This document shows positions 47,675 through 63,321 of a stretch of 64,000 bases of DNA, piece after piece. Positions within the stretch are counted from its first letter, which is position 1; each line of letters opens with the position of its first letter. The notes under the pieces are model-generated. The model did no database searches and was not told the origin of the DNA. It saw only the letters and a list, made by a program, of their open reading frames with translations. The position numbers and the translations under genes are program-made. Origin of the DNA: Azadirachta indica (Eukaryota; Streptophyta; Magnoliopsida; Sapindales; Meliaceae); assembly GCA_022749755.1 (NCBI GenBank), contig CM040451.1:13033871-13097870 (forward strand), given 5' to 3'.

Positions 47675-49038
47675 TTAACAACACTTGGATGTGGTGAGTG
47701 GCTTTTAGTTCTCAAATTGAAACGAAGCCGCTCAACTCCTGAGTACTACAGTACATAATACAGAAAAATGTAACGGCTTTTTAAATTTGTATTTGTTCTA
47801 CTGTTAGCGGGCTCTTCCTTTCCTACGGAAAAATTTGGGGAGTGATACTAAATGCACTCCAGTGTTTATTTCTCAGCAAATCCACTTTCGTGCAATGCAG
47901 ATGTAATAGAGGGTGTGGACAGATAATAGATGGTTCTTTTAGTAAGGCCTCAAATTTAAACTCGATTTGAAATTTGACTGAAAAACTTTAAGTTTGATCT
48001 TGAAGGGATTTGGTTTTTTGACCAATACTTGTTGACGAGGTAAAGAATTCTCAACTCAATCAAAATTCTCCGTGAAGTAAAGAATTATTATTGACTTGCG
48101 TTCTTTTCGTTGAATAAAAACTTCCTATCAAAAAGAGAATAATTAATTCCAAGAATTCTTTACTTAGTTTCTTTAATAGATGAATAATTTTTTTACATGA
48201 TCGAAGATAAGGATATTCCAATCTGCTTAGATTGACTTAGATCGATTTCTAGTGTATTTATCAAAACATATGGCATAAATAACTATAAATATTCATTAAA
48301 AAGTAGTTTAATCAATGTAATTAATATTTCAAAAACTTTTTTAATTAGGAGTAAAATTATCCTGGTCGTCCATGATGTTTTATGATTTCTTAATATAAGA
48401 ACATAGCTTGTTTATATATATTAAATAGGTTCACGATCTTCCACTAGAATAACTGAAATAACCTTTTACATTGGTTATTTGGTCATTTTAACGGGATTAG
48501 AGATGTATTTGATATAAATAAAAGACTCATATTCTTATTTGATAACATACGAAATAATAGGGATCGGGTTACGTATGAATTATCGGCAGTAGTTCTCTCT
48601 TCAATCGAAGCTATCGTATTTAAAAGGTTGCTTCAGAACTTGGCAAATGCTGGCCCTTGGATAACGCATCAGATCCGGTTAATCAAATCAAACGGTCATA
48701 TGAAGAAACACAAAGACGGCCCACAATCAGGCCCTATTATTCACGTTCCATTAACTCGTTCCATCAAGCACCTAAGGTGGGCTCCACGATCCGCCGGCCG
48801 CTCGATCCGGATGACCTTAACGACACGTGCCTGGCGTATGCTTCGTGGTCGTTTACACTCGCACGTACAGTGACATTATTCTTACAAATAGGAAAAAATC
48901 CCAAGACTCTCGAGTAAGCAGATATTATTATTTAAGCGCTTTTCTGAAAGTCGTTGCTGCGAAGAAACCGCTTGTTCTCTTTACTAAGACACACGACAAA
49001 GCTCAGCTTCTTGTTGTCGATAGAGTCCTGTCATTTTT
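47675..49038. other. Divergent intergenic region between PPR and SS4
   Basis: The two genes are transcribed away from each other, so both promoters should lie here. From about 48.8 kb GC content rises and the sequence holds ACACGTGCCTGG (a CACGTG G-box near 48823). It probably includes the SS4 promoter and leader. The small open frames near 48.6-48.9 kb resemble no family I know. Confidence 0.45.
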
Positions 49039-52000
49039 ATGGCTTCGAAGCTTTCAACCTCTTTCTTGAGCCCCTTCGTAATCGATTTCAACGGTAAAAC
49101 TTCTACTAACAGTAATAACAACAAGCACTTAAATGCTCGGCTGCTTTTTTCTTCCCATCGGTTGCTTCCAGCTTCTTGCAAAATGCGACAGCGTAGTTTC
49201 AGGTACTTTGCTCTCGCGGAATCTGTGTTTGATTAGATTCGGTTGGCTTGAGTTAAGGTTATTTAATTCAAATTTATTGCAGTTCGCGGCAGAAGCGGGA
49301 ACAAGTGAAGAAAGGCTCGCCGGAGCAGCCGCCGGCAAATGCGGATTTGGTGCCCAATGGAGTTGAGGATTCTGAATCTGAAAATGCTTTGAAGGATGGT
49401 GTTCCGATTGATGTAGAGCACACCGAAGAACAGAACTTGGCTGGTGTAATTGTGCCAGAGCTAAAGAAATCTCTGGTAGTTCTGATATGTGTATAATGAG
49501 ATCAGTGATCTGGATTTAAATTTTATTGCTTTGTACTTTTTTAAATTGCTTTAAAGAAAGCTACTAGAAAATTCTTTTCTAAAAGCGCCATTAATTTTTG
49601 TGACTATTAACTGTTTTTAGACAACGCATATTTTCCTTATAGCAGTGTAGCTCAGTTGAAGGAAGCCTGTGTGTTAATTCCTGATTGAGTAACTGAGTAT
49701 CCAACGAATAGTTGATTACTCAACGTGTATAATTGAGTGTGGAATTTGTCATCAGAAATTTGAATGGAAATGATGACTTGTTGAAAATATTTTTCTTGGA
49801 TTTATATTTTATTTTGAAATTTGGTTGGTAGTTGTCTCTTTGGTTGTTTTTCAGAGGAAATTAGGAATGAATGAAGTTTTTTTTTTTTTTTTGGAATATT
49901 GTGATGAGCATTTGAAAAACCAATGAACTTTCTTTCTTGCAGATCTTAAATAATGAGGATGAAGAGCAGCTTTCAAATACTCAACTTGATAATCTCATAA
50001 ACATGATAAGAAATGCAGAGAGAAGTGGGGTGCTTTTGAGCTATACTCTTGAATTAATGTTAATGTGTTTCTCTTCAGTTTAGTGTCGTGTTGCCAGTTT
50101 ATTGAGAAGTATACATGTGTATGATTGCTCTGTATTATATGTTTCAGATATTCTTCTTCTCAACCAAGCACGGATTCAGGCACTTGATGATCTTCGCAAG
50201 ATTCTTGGTGAGAAGGAGGCATTGCAAGGGGAAATTAATGTTTTGGAGATGAAATTGGCTGAAACTGATGCACGAATTAAAGTTGCGACCCAGGAGAAGG
50301 TACATGTGGAACTCCTGGAAGATCAGTTACAGAAGCTAAGGAATGAACTAACCCATAGGGGTGGTTCTGAAAGTGGTGAGCTGGATATTTATGAAAATCA
50401 AAACAAAATTCCAAATGGAGAACTTGTATTGAATAATAATGGAATCCATTCTCTCAGCAAGGAGCTTGATTCATTGAGGACAGAGAATCTTTCCTTGAAG
50501 AATGATATAGAAGAACTTAAGGAAGAGCTAAATAATGTCAAGGATACAGATGAGCGTGTGGTAATGCTGGAAAAGGAACGCTCATTCTTGGAGTCATCTC
50601 TGAAAGAATTAGAGTCTAAATTGTCTACTTCTCAAGAAGATGTCTCAAAACTTTCTACTCTTAAAGTTGAATGCAAGGACTTGTATGAAAAGGTAGAAAA
50701 TTTGCAAGGGTTGTTGAATAAGGCCACTAAACAGGCAGATCAAGCAATCTTAGTGTTACAGCAAAATCAGGAGCTGCGGAAGAAAGTTGATAAGTTGGAG
50801 GAATCTCTTGATGAAGCTAATGTCTACAAGTTATCATCAGAAAAACTGCAGCAATACAACGAGCTAATGCAACAAAAGATAAAACTATTGGAGGAGCGTC
50901 TTCAAAGGTCTGATGAAGAGATACATTCTTATGTGGAATTATATCAAGAATCTGTGAAGGAATTTCAAGACACCCTTAATAGTTTGAAAGAAGAAAGCAA
51001 GAAGAGGGCATTAGATGAACCTGTGGATGATATGCCTTGGGAATTTTGGAGCCGTTTATTGCTTATTGTTGATGGTTGGCTGCTTGAGAAGAAAATATCG
51101 GCCAATGAAGCAAAGCTATTGAGAGAAATGGTGTGGAAGAGAGACGGAAATATTCTTGATGCTTACATGACAAGCAAGGAAAAGAATGAGCGTGAAGCTA
51201 TATCTACATTTCTCAAGCTGACATCATCATCAACAAGGTATAATATTTTTTTGTTTTCTATTTCAGTGAATTATTGCTGTTATTAAATTTGTTACTTTGT
51301 TGAATTTTAGTTCAGGATTGCATGTCATTCATATTGCAGCAGAGATGGCACCAGTTGCTAAGGTAAGCTTTACTGAGCTTGGTCCGTTCTTTGCTTTCTT
51401 GCATAATTTATGAAAGGCATATAGGTGCAATTCAAATTTTCAGAGTATATTTTATCCTTATCAATTACTTTCTTCTGAATTTTTCATGTTACTTTGGAAT
51501 GTTGATTGTTTTCTCTTTTCAGGTTGGTGGTTTGGGAGATGTCGTGACTGGTCTTGGAAAAGCATTGCAGAAGAGAGGTCACCTTGTAGAGATTGTCCTT
51601 CCAAAATACGATTGCATGCAATATGATCGTATTCAGGGCTTAAGAGTATGTTACTAACTTGATGATTTAAATAGTTGGGTTTATGAATGTTGTAGATGAT
51701 TGATTTGATAAACACAGGCCCTAGATGTGGTCGTAGAGTCATATTTTGATGGAAAACTATTCAAAAATAAAGTCTGGGTTGGCACAATAGAAGGTTAGCA
51801 ATTTTTGTTATTATTATTATTATCTTTTTTCTTTTGGTTGTAAAGTTAGCATTCAATTCTGATTGCAGCTTCAATTTTGCAGGTCTTCCTGTTTATTTTA
51901 TTGAGCCTCATCATCCTGATAAGTTCTTTTGGAGGGGACAATTTTATGGAGAGCACGATGATTTCAGGCGTTTTTCATTTTTTAGCCGTGCAGCTCTTGA

Positions 52001-55000
52001 GTTGCTGCTTCAAGCTGGCAAGAAACCAGACATCATTCATTGCCATGATTGGCAGACAGCTTTTGTTGTATGGTCAATTTAGAATTTGACTGTTGACCAA
52101 TGTTTTCTTCACCATTTGAATGTTTGTTTTTTTACAATACACAATTTTTTGTTGCTTTTCTAGGCACCACTCTATTGGGATTTATATGCACCAAAAGGAC
52201 TGAATTCTGCTCGAATATGTTTTACTTGCCATAACTTTGAGTACCAAGGGACTGCACCTGCTGTGCAATTGGCGTCTTGTGGTCTTGACATCCAGCAGCT
52301 TAATAGACCTGATAGAATGCAGGACAATTCATCCCGTGACAGGATCAATCCTGTTAAAGTAAGAGATTATTCAGCCAATGATAACCTACATCATTCCCTG
52401 GTGAAGCATATTCTCCTTTGCTTTAACACATTTTTTTCTCTTCTTTCAGGGTGCAATTGTGTTCTCTAATATTGTAACAACAGTATCGCCCTCCTATGCA
52501 CAAGAGGTGCGGACTGCTGAGGTATGGATGTTTTCTTGTGGCTGTACATTACAAAATTTTCTCCTGAATGCTTCTATAATTGCTTCCACCATTTATCATG
52601 TATTTTTGAGAAGAGATTCTTAGGAAGATAGCTCAAATGAATTGTATGACAATGAACTTATGACCTATATATAGATTAATAATTTATTTAACAGTGTAAA
52701 CATTTAAAGTTTTACACCAGATGTACTTTGACCTTGCCCATATAGTACATTGACTCTGTGTACTATTAGATTGACTTGTGTTCAGAGAAAAGAATTTATC
52801 GTGCATAGAATGTAATTTTATACATTAGATAGCTGCATACATCCAATATGTTAGTTTTTACACACTAAGGGTATTAGAAGATTCAACAATTGGATCAAAA
52901 AAGACCACTTGGTTCAACCTAGTTGTCTCTCTCTATAATTTCATAGACTATAGTGCTTCTGGCAAGAATTGTTCTCGTATTATCTCTTCTATGAAAACAA
53001 TTTTGGCAATAACTTGGTTCTTTTCCCAGCTTTAAATGTATGTAGTTAAGATCAGACACTAATGATCAGAGTGGAGATTTATTCTGAACTAACAGTAATT
53101 AGTTCAGATTGTTACTAACTATTGTTTCATGGCTTCTTGTTACTGATATCATGCTCTGATGTTCGAGGTATTTAATGAAGTATCTATTCTATGTTTTACA
53201 GGGTGGAAGAGGCCTCCATTCAACACTTAATTTTCACTCTAAAAAGTTCATTGGCGTTCTAAATGGAATTGATACAGATGCATGGAATCCTGCCACTGAT
53301 AGTTTTCTTGAAGTTCAGTACAATGCTAATGACCTTCAAGTAAAAGCAGAAAACAAAGTAGCCATGAGAAGACATCTTGGGCTTTCTTCTGCAGATGCAA
53401 GGCAGCCATTGGTAAACTTTTTCATTAAGTTTTTAACTAGATGTAACTTAATATTCTATAGGAATGTGTGCAGCACATTGATTTTTATCATCAAATAGGT
53501 TGGATGCATAACAAGATTGGTGCCACAGAAAGGTGTGCATCTTATCAGACATGCAATGTACCGAACATTGGAGCTGGGTGGACAGTTTGTCCTTCTTGGT
53601 TCAAGCCCAGTGCCACACATTCAGGTATGTTCAATTTTTTATAATTACTGTCCTTTTTTTTTTTTTTCCCTTTATTTTTGTGGAAACATACAGTTTTTGC
53701 CCTCTTCATATAATTGTTGGAAAGGGATGGGAATCTTACCCTAAACCAAAAATTAAAACTTGGTTATGGAGATCAAGCGGTAGTGTTTCTGACCTATTTT
53801 TCCCTTTATTATCTCTTATTTGTAATTGTTGGTGTGCATTTAGGAAACTCAAAAGAACTGGGCGAGGAGCACATTAGATCTGGCCAATTATTATATTACT
53901 CATGAAGAAATAACTTGACTACGTATCATAACACTAACCTTACCACTCATGAATAGCTTAACAATTTTTTTTTCCTCTCATTTGGCAATTATTTTGACGT
54001 ATTTGTTAGGTTAGGGGGTGATATCCTTTTTAATTTTATTCAAAAGATTTTTAGCATATTTAGTGGTTAGAATGGTTATTCTATAGAGTGTCTCCCTATT
54101 GGTCCTGAATCTTAAACTAGCAAAAGGAAGAAACAGAAAAGAAGAGAGTAACTATTGTTGCTGCTGTAGTACTGAACTGATGGTTGCTTTTGTATTTCCA
54201 GTTGAAATCAAGCTTTCCCCACTGTCAGCTTTCTCTGTTAAATCTTCTGCCTCTGATTGTTATTATCTTCTTCTGTAGAGGGAATTTGAGGGAATTGCAA
54301 ACCATTTTCAAGATCATGATCACATCCGGCTGATATTGAAGTATGACGAATCTCTTTCTCATTCCATTTATGCTGCATCAGACATATTCATCATCCCATC
54401 TATTTTTGAGCCTTGTGGCCTTACACAGGTACAGCCTCAATTCTTGTTTAAGCTCTTCTTCATTAACAGCGATTTGAATTGTGACAGATGTAGAGATGAC
54501 AATAACTTTAACTCTTACTGATTATTGAAAACTGGAAAAAGTATTTTATTTTGTGAAATCCATTGGACCTTGTACTGTATGAATCATATATCTCAACATC
54601 TGTGGCTCTTAATTTTCAGTGGTTCAGATATATACAGCCAATCATCTTGATCTACAAGTGTTCTGTCAAATGTAAATATGAATGGCATTTTCCAACTAAA
54701 CCTTTGGTGATTTTCTTCAGATGATAGCAATGAGATATGGCTCTATACCCATTGCAAGAAGGACCGGTGGTCTAAACGACAGGTGAATTATTTTGTGATT
54801 GACTGACATACAATTTCGCTGCTGCTGATAGTAAGTCAACTGATTGGAGAATTCTGACTCAACTTTCACAATTTTTCTTCTGTAGTGTATTTGATATTGA
54901 TGACGACACGATACCAACCCAGTTTAGAAATGGATATACATTTGTTAATCCTGATGAACAGGTAAATGGAATGCTTGATGTCAATATTAGATCTATTTTT

Positions 55001-55226
55001 GGGCTCTGTTATTTTGATTTTCCCTTATTAATTTGAAATTTGACAGGGAGTAAACAGTGCTTTAGACCGTGCAATTAATCACTACATAAATAACCCGGAG
55101 AGTTGGCATCAGCTTGTTCAAAAGGACATGAATATAGATTGGAGTTGGGAAACTTCAGCAACACAGTACGACGATCTTTATGCAAAATCTGTCGCCAGAG
55201 CAAGAGCAGCTGTGAGTCGTGCTTGA
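49039..55226 (+). CDS. SS4: Starch synthase IV, plastidial (granule initiation)
   Basis: SS4 is a GT5 ADP-glucose glucosyltransferase in the plastid that controls starch granule initiation and shape. Sixteen exons join to 1011 residues: 49039-49202, 49283-49475, 49943-50024, 50148-51237, 51311-51362, 51523-51645, 51718-51793, 51883-52067, 52164-52358, 52450-52521, 53202-53411, 53499-53624, 54279-54428, 54721-54782, 54886-54961, 55047-55226. The N-terminus is a Ser-rich transit peptide ([20 protein letters not shown]). Exon 4 encodes the long coiled coil typical of SS4 ([40 protein letters not shown]). The catalytic part begins [20 protein letters not shown] with the ADP-glucose motif KVGGL, split by intron 5. 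It continues [21 protein letters not shown]-like [16 protein letters not shown], and [20 protein letters not shown] of the C-terminal motif. The frame is intact. Confidence 0.97.
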
Positions 55227-55743
55227 GCCAGCTTCATTATACTTATTTTCCCTTCGGTGTTTATTCGGAATTTTGAATAGATGTTTTGCTATGATCAAAA
55301 GCCACAAACAGTCATTAGCATCCATTTATTTGTAAATCCTAATCTCTGCATCACAGTATATGTATATTATGTTTTCAGGGGGAGGTTTAGACTGTTCTAG
55401 TTATACAACATTCGTCAATGTAAAGTCATGTACAGCATGCATACGTGCTTATGTATTGGATCAAATTCGCCGCTGAGTATTAGCAATTGTATTACCTGTA
55501 CTGTAAATTATATTATGACCAATACTAATTTTCTCCTGTATTTGTCACCTGATTGCCCATTAAATTGTTCTCAGAAGGGTAATTCTTTGTGCAGAACGAT
55601 AAAATTTCTGGCGAAAAAAAAATTGACAAGTACAAATGCATTTTTTTAGTGAAGCACTACTCAAATTAAGCTTCCATTAGTTCGCAACAAATTTACATTC
55701 GCAACCAACAAACCAAACAAAGTAAAATCCTCTCATCCTAAGC
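55227..55743. other. Shared 3' space between SS4 and Lhcb1
   Basis: SS4 and the first Lhcb1 gene converge here. The region holds the 3' UTRs of both and no gene of its own. Confidence 0.6.
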
Positions 55744-56686
<943 letters not shown>

Positions 56687-57920
56687 AAGTTGAAGATTTT
56701 GGGTTTGATTCTTTGTGTTCCAGTTGGCAATCTCTAGTCCACCAGGTTCTTAGATTCATTTATTGTGATGCAAGCAATGTGAGTGCTCCACGTATGATTA
56801 CAGATTACGTTCAACATTTCAACTCTTCCCATTGAGTAAATATTAAAAAAATCCTCTAAGTGACCTAATATTTGCAAGATTTATCATCTTCTAATTGAAA
56901 CAATCTTTATGACGTCTTCATGGCTCGATATTTTCATCTGCTTCAACTTGCTGTACGTTAATGGCCGCAAATAATATTAATAAACTGAAAATTTCCACTA
57001 AATTTACAGAACTTGTCGATTTATCACAGGCTCATACCTATAACGTAACAAGTGAATAAGATAGTTCTGGAATGATTTGCATGAGCCTATTTTTCAGTTC
57101 GTGATGGTAATACAGCTTAAAAGGACAACATCGGAAGAAAATGAATCTATACATTTGGCTGAAATATTAAGGGTATATGCAGACATAATGACAGCATAAT
57201 CGTGGCTCAAGGGTGACTACAAAAAATATCTGGAGAAGAAAATTGATGGGTATCTGCACAAGAATATTTTGGCCACTAAGTATAAAATCAATTCTACATT
57301 TTAATGAACTAAAACATCTATGTTTAGTTTTTATGTGAATCAGAAAGAACGCATCGATCCTTCTTGGTGTTGATTGTGTGGGTGTTGTGTTCTTGGTATC
57401 TACAGATTGTCCATAAAATTGAAGGCTTTGAAATTGAAAACACTGGAATGAAAAGCTGATATTTCTATAAATTGCTCTGTTTAATCTCGTAGTTGGAATC
57501 ATTATCTGCAGTATTACAAGACGAGTTAAGTTTCAGGAATACCGTTACCCATTTTGGTTTTAGAAACAAGATAATTCTACATGTTTATTTCATGCCTACC
57601 AATCTCCCAAGAATTTACACTTTTCTATACAAGGAAGATATTTTAGCTCGTATGGTGCTAGGGTTTTACTTGAGACTAAATTTTCTTTACTAGCCCACAG
57701 TAAAATGGAAACGTGAACGAAAAGTCAAAAAGTACACTGTTCCTAAACGATAGCGCTATCCGTTGTCCCAAGTGGCAATATCTCATTGGAAGGTGATACA
57801 ATATCCAAACGTTGCATTAGATTTTTCATACATCCCTGCTATAAAAAAAAACGAAAGTTGGTGAGTGGTGTAGAATTTGCCAAGTAGACTTACAAAATGG
57901 AACATTCAAAATGTCACCAA
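56687..57920. other. Central part of the divergent Lhcb1 intergenic region
   Basis: AT-rich sequence between the two Lhcb1 promoters. I see no gene and no obvious inverted repeat joining the two halves. The duplication is therefore confined to the coding regions plus short promoter motifs. Confidence 0.5.
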
Positions 57921-58876
<956 letters not shown>

Positions 58877-59772
58877 ATTTCATAAACGTTGTGATGAAAT
58901 GAAGGGATTTGCCTGTAATTTGAGTGAGGAATTGAGAGTGATTGTCCATTGATTTGACGTGATGTGACTTGGTTTTTACTTGCACAAAAATGTGAATTAT
59001 GTGTATTACTAGTATGAATGGATATTCTTGTTTTCAATAAATATTCATTGTTATCTTGTATTGTGTTTTTAAGGTTTTATTTTCCAATTGGTCTTGCATA
59101 TCCTTGGCAAAAACATTAATAGGTTTTCTAATGATTAATCAGATACCGAATTGGGTTTTAGCTTAAACAATTAATGCAGCCACCCAACGCCAGAATTTAA
59201 ATGATCTCTTGATTTCTAATTGCATTATGTTATGTTGTTTATTCTTGTTTGTGAGTGCTTCTCTATATTAATATAATGATTCTGTTAAGTAATTCAGGTC
59301 CGACAAGAGAACAAGATAAACTTATGTAGAAGACTTTGTAATTTGTAGTTGAGAATGATGTGTAGTATTGGCCTTCAGTTTAGATGAATACCTCTTTTCA
59401 TTTGAATTTTTAGGCCGTAATGAATTAATGACAGAATTAATCTTCTTCAAGGCTAATATCTTTACCAGATTATATTGTAACCTCTTACAGTTAAAAAAAC
59501 TAATAAGGGGAAAAAATAAATGTTACAAGGTATCATACATCTGTCATGCATTGCTTTTGCTTTTTGTTTTTCTTTGGGTTCCAGTCATAGGCCTGAAGAA
59601 AAAGAAGCAAAACTATTGAATAAGAACATCAATCTAAATACAATTGAAACCAGCTGGCGAATCAGACACCAGCGGAAAAGCTCTTGGATCTGCAGTTATA
59701 TTAAATTTCTCTATAGTTTCTTGATTCTCCTTGATGTGTTATTCTTCAGCAGGAAAATGTTCATCACCATTT
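58877..59772. other. Convergent space between Lhcb1 copy 2 and the FLS2-type gene
   Basis: It holds the Lhcb1 3' UTR, with a likely polyadenylation signal AATAAA near 59036, and the 3' end of the receptor kinase. No other gene is seen; the short frames near 59.4-59.8 kb have no family resemblance. Confidence 0.5.
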
Positions 59773-62700
59773 TCATTCTGTCATCTTTCTTAGCCTCAGA
59801 AGGGTAGATAAGACCTCATTCATATTGGGACGATCCTCAGGATTTGGGTAGGTGCAAACCAGGGCTAGTTTGTATACCTCTTGTAATACTTCCTCCTGCT
59901 CTTTGGCAACTACTGTAGGGTCTGTGATTTGAAGAATCCCCTTGATTCCATCTGTGACAGCTTTCTCCACGAGCTGACGCAAACTGACTGGCAATCCATG
60001 CTCTTCATTTAGTCCTGTTGGCCTTCGTCTTGCTAAAAACTCCAACACCACTATTCCAAAGCTGAACACATCTACTTTAGTTGTAACATTCCTCATATAC
60101 GCGAACTCTGATAAGAAACGTGGACATGATTTAGTAAACTGAGAGATTACAAGAATTAGATAGATCAAAGACTCTGAAAGATTTACCTGGTGCTAAGTAG
60201 CCAATTGTGCCTTGAAAAGCTGATGATGAGAGGCTATTTTTCTCTTGCAGATGAACATCCAAGATTCGAGCTGTTCCGAAATCACTTACATGAGCTTCCC
60301 AATCGCTGTCTAAAAGAATGTTGGAAGGCTTCAAGTCACAATGAACAACGGGGAAATCATAACCAGAATGCAAATAATCCAACCCTTTGGTTATGGAAAT
60401 GAGGACATCAATTCTTTTGGATATCGTCCACCTTGACTGATCAACCTCAGTTCCATGTATTATGTTTTCCAGGCTTCCATTTTCCATGTATTCCAGGACT
60501 AAAGCCTTCAGTTTCCTGCTCTCCCAAGCATAGCCAAGTACTTTCACCAGATTCCTGTGCCTCATCTTCCTTAAGGTTCTTGCTTCGCGGTAGAAGCTCT
60601 TATCAGACTCTTCAGAGAACTGATGCAAATTCAGTTTCTTTACTGCTACGATCTGCCCATCTTCTAGTTGACCTTTGTACACAGTACTCAAACTGCTGGC
60701 ACCAAGAACATTGTTTTCACTGAAGGAGTCGGTAGCATTTTCTAATTCACTTCGATCAAATCTTTTTAGTGTTAAGGCAGAAGTGATCTCTGATTCTGGA
60801 TTCCCAGCCCTTTCTGATTTCTGCTTTTTGGCATATCGACTGAGTATCGAAATCACTAGAACTAAAACTAGAAGAAGAGAAACAGAGCCAAGTACTAGGA
60901 GAATGAACTTTGTCTTGTTGGATAACTGGCTTGAACTTCCCTTGCTGCATGTTCTATGAGTTTTTGTTCCACAAAGAGCTGGATTTCCAGCCAAACTGGA
61001 CATGCTCATGCTTCTGAATATGCCAGTTTCAGGAACATGGCCTTCAAGTTGATTGAAAGAAAGGTTCAGTTGCTTCAAGGTGGAAAGATTGGCGAAGCTT
61101 TCAGGTATGATGCCCTTCAACTTGTTGTGAGAAAGGTCCAGTGAGCTAAGATGCTTCAGATTTGCCAACTCTTTCGGGATTTCACCTTCTAAATTATTAC
61201 TTGAAAGGTTCAAGCTCGTAAGCACATCCATTCTACCAAAAGCCTCAGCAGGGATTGCACCAGAAAGTTTGTTTCCTGACAGATCAAGAGAAAACAAATT
61301 TCTGCAGCCTGCAAGCATTTTAGGAATTTCCCCTGAAAAATTATTATTTGAAATGTCAATGGCTTGTGCCATTTCCAACTTTCCAATCTCATCAGGAATA
61401 CTTCCCTCCAAGAAATTGTATGAGAAATTCAAATATATCTGTACACCCTTCATACTTGCCATCACAGATCGAGGAACTGATCCTGTTAAGTGGTTGTGAG
61501 AGAGATCGAGGGTCAGTAGTCGATGAAGACGCTCCATGCTTCGTGGAATGGACCCGTTAAGCTTGTTGCCTTGGAGGTTCAAGTATGAAAGCATCTCAAG
61601 GTTTGAGATAGCATTTGGAATTGGGCCTGTCAACTTGTTTTGCTGCAAATCAAGAACGGTTAGTTGCTTCAGCTCAAATATTTTCTCAGGTATTGCACCC
61701 TCTAAACTGTTGTGATGCAGAGAAAGTCCCTGAAGGCGAGAAAGCTTGGATAACTCCGGTGGAACAAATCTGTGAAATTATTTTCACTAAGGGATAAGGT
61801 GATGAGTCTACTTAGATTGCCAATCTCTGGTGGGATTGGCCCTACAAAGGAATTTGTTAGGACTTTCAGAGTCCTAAGATTCTTGAGTTTTCCAATTCCT
61901 GGTTTCAGCATTCCAGTAAAATTGTTCTCACTCAAATCAAGAGTTTCAAGATTTGTGCAATTGAAAAGGTCATCTGGGATTTCTCCTGACATCCTATTTG
62001 ATGAAAATGAGAGGAATGTTAGGTTCTGCAACTTTCCCAAACCTGTGGGAATTTTCCCTGTAATCCTGTTGTATCGAAAGCCAATGGCTGCAAGTTGAGT
62101 ACAGTTTGTGATGCTAGGTGGTAGGTTTCCCTCGAGAAAATTGTTATTCATAGTCAGATTTTTCAGCTTAGAAAGCAACCCAATATTTGCTGGAAGCTCC
62201 CCTGTTAGGGAATTGAAGCTCATTGACAAATATGTTAAATTGATCAATTTTGTCAGTGAAGAAGGAATCTCCCCAGTAAACTTATTTGAATGCAGGGTTA
62301 GTACTTTTAATGACCTTAAAGTTCCTAGCTCAGGGGATATTGTTCCAGTTAACTCATTCTCTGAGAGTCCTAAACGAGTTAACAATTTCAACCGGAATAA
62401 AGAATCTGGAATTGTGGAATTCAACCTATTTCTGTATAGATGCAATGATTCTAAGCTAACCAAATTCCCAAGCTCAGAGGGAATGCTTCCTGTGAACTGA
62501 TTGGTATATAGTTCAAGGGCTAAAAGCTTTCTACAACGGCCTAATTCAGACGGGATTTTTCCTCCAAGAGAATTTTCAAACAACAAAAGATATTCTAAGT
62601 TTGACAGATTTCCTATTTGTGGAGGTATTGTTCCTGATAAGATGTTTTCACTTAGGTCTAAAGCTTGCAAGTTTTTCAATCTGCCAATGGAAGCAGGAAT

Positions 62701-63321
62701 TGAACCTACTAGCTTGTTGCCATATGCTACAAACATTTGAAGATTGATCAGATTTCCTATATCTTCTGGGATTGTGTCTGTGAGATTGTTGAAAATGAGT
62801 GCAAGTGCTGACAAAGAAGTGCAGTTACAAACACTTTCAGGTATGCTTCCATTTAAGAAATTATTGCCTAAATCTACTGACTGCAGATTCTGAAGGCTAC
62901 CTATTTCTGCAGGAATCGTTCCTGAAAGAGAATTATAGTACAGACTTAGTTCAACAAGCTGGGAACATTTCCCCAGCTGCGCTGGAATATGCCCGGAAAA
63001 TAAATTCAACCTTAAATCAAGAACCTGGAGAGCTGAAAGATTCCCAAGGAATGGAGAAATCTCGCCCTGGAGCTGCTTGTCAACAAGTGAAATGGAAATG
63101 ACTTGATTTGATGAAGAGTCGCAGGTAATCCCAGACCAGTTGCAGTGATGAATTGTATCATTCCAGTCTGCAAGAACTCCTAACGGGTCATCTGTGATGC
63201 CATTTTTGAAGGCCTTCAAAGCTTCAGTTTCAACTTCCAAGCTCTGTTCTGCAGATAGAACAAAGAGTGGAACAAAGCAAAACAGGAAGAAGATTAAGCT
63301 GACACTTTTAGACACCACCAT
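59773..63321 (-). CDS. FLS2: FLS2-type LRR receptor kinase with a frameshift in the LRR region
   Basis: FLS2 is the plasma-membrane receptor for bacterial flagellin (flg22) and signals with BAK1. Exon 1 is 63321-60187 and exon 2 is 60107-59773. The start at 63321 ([20 protein letters not shown]) gives a signal peptide; an in-frame Met at 63390 is less likely. Then [33 protein letters not shown] and about 28 LRRs (LxGxIPxxxGxLxxL). A membrane span follows ([20 protein letters not shown]), then a kinase with [33 protein letters not shown] (HCD, so non-RD), SDFGTARIL and [13 protein letters not shown]. Near 61770 one base is missing: the frame reads [10 protein letters not shown] instead of NFTG followed by [12 protein letters not shown]. 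As written, translation stops at 61702 after 539 residues. With the base restored the gene would encode about 1156 residues. Confidence 0.92.

Noticed and set aside
48628..48917. Open frames just upstream of SS4 as a separate small gene
   Set aside because: No resemblance to any family, overlapping frames of similar length, and a position in the likely SS4 promoter and leader.
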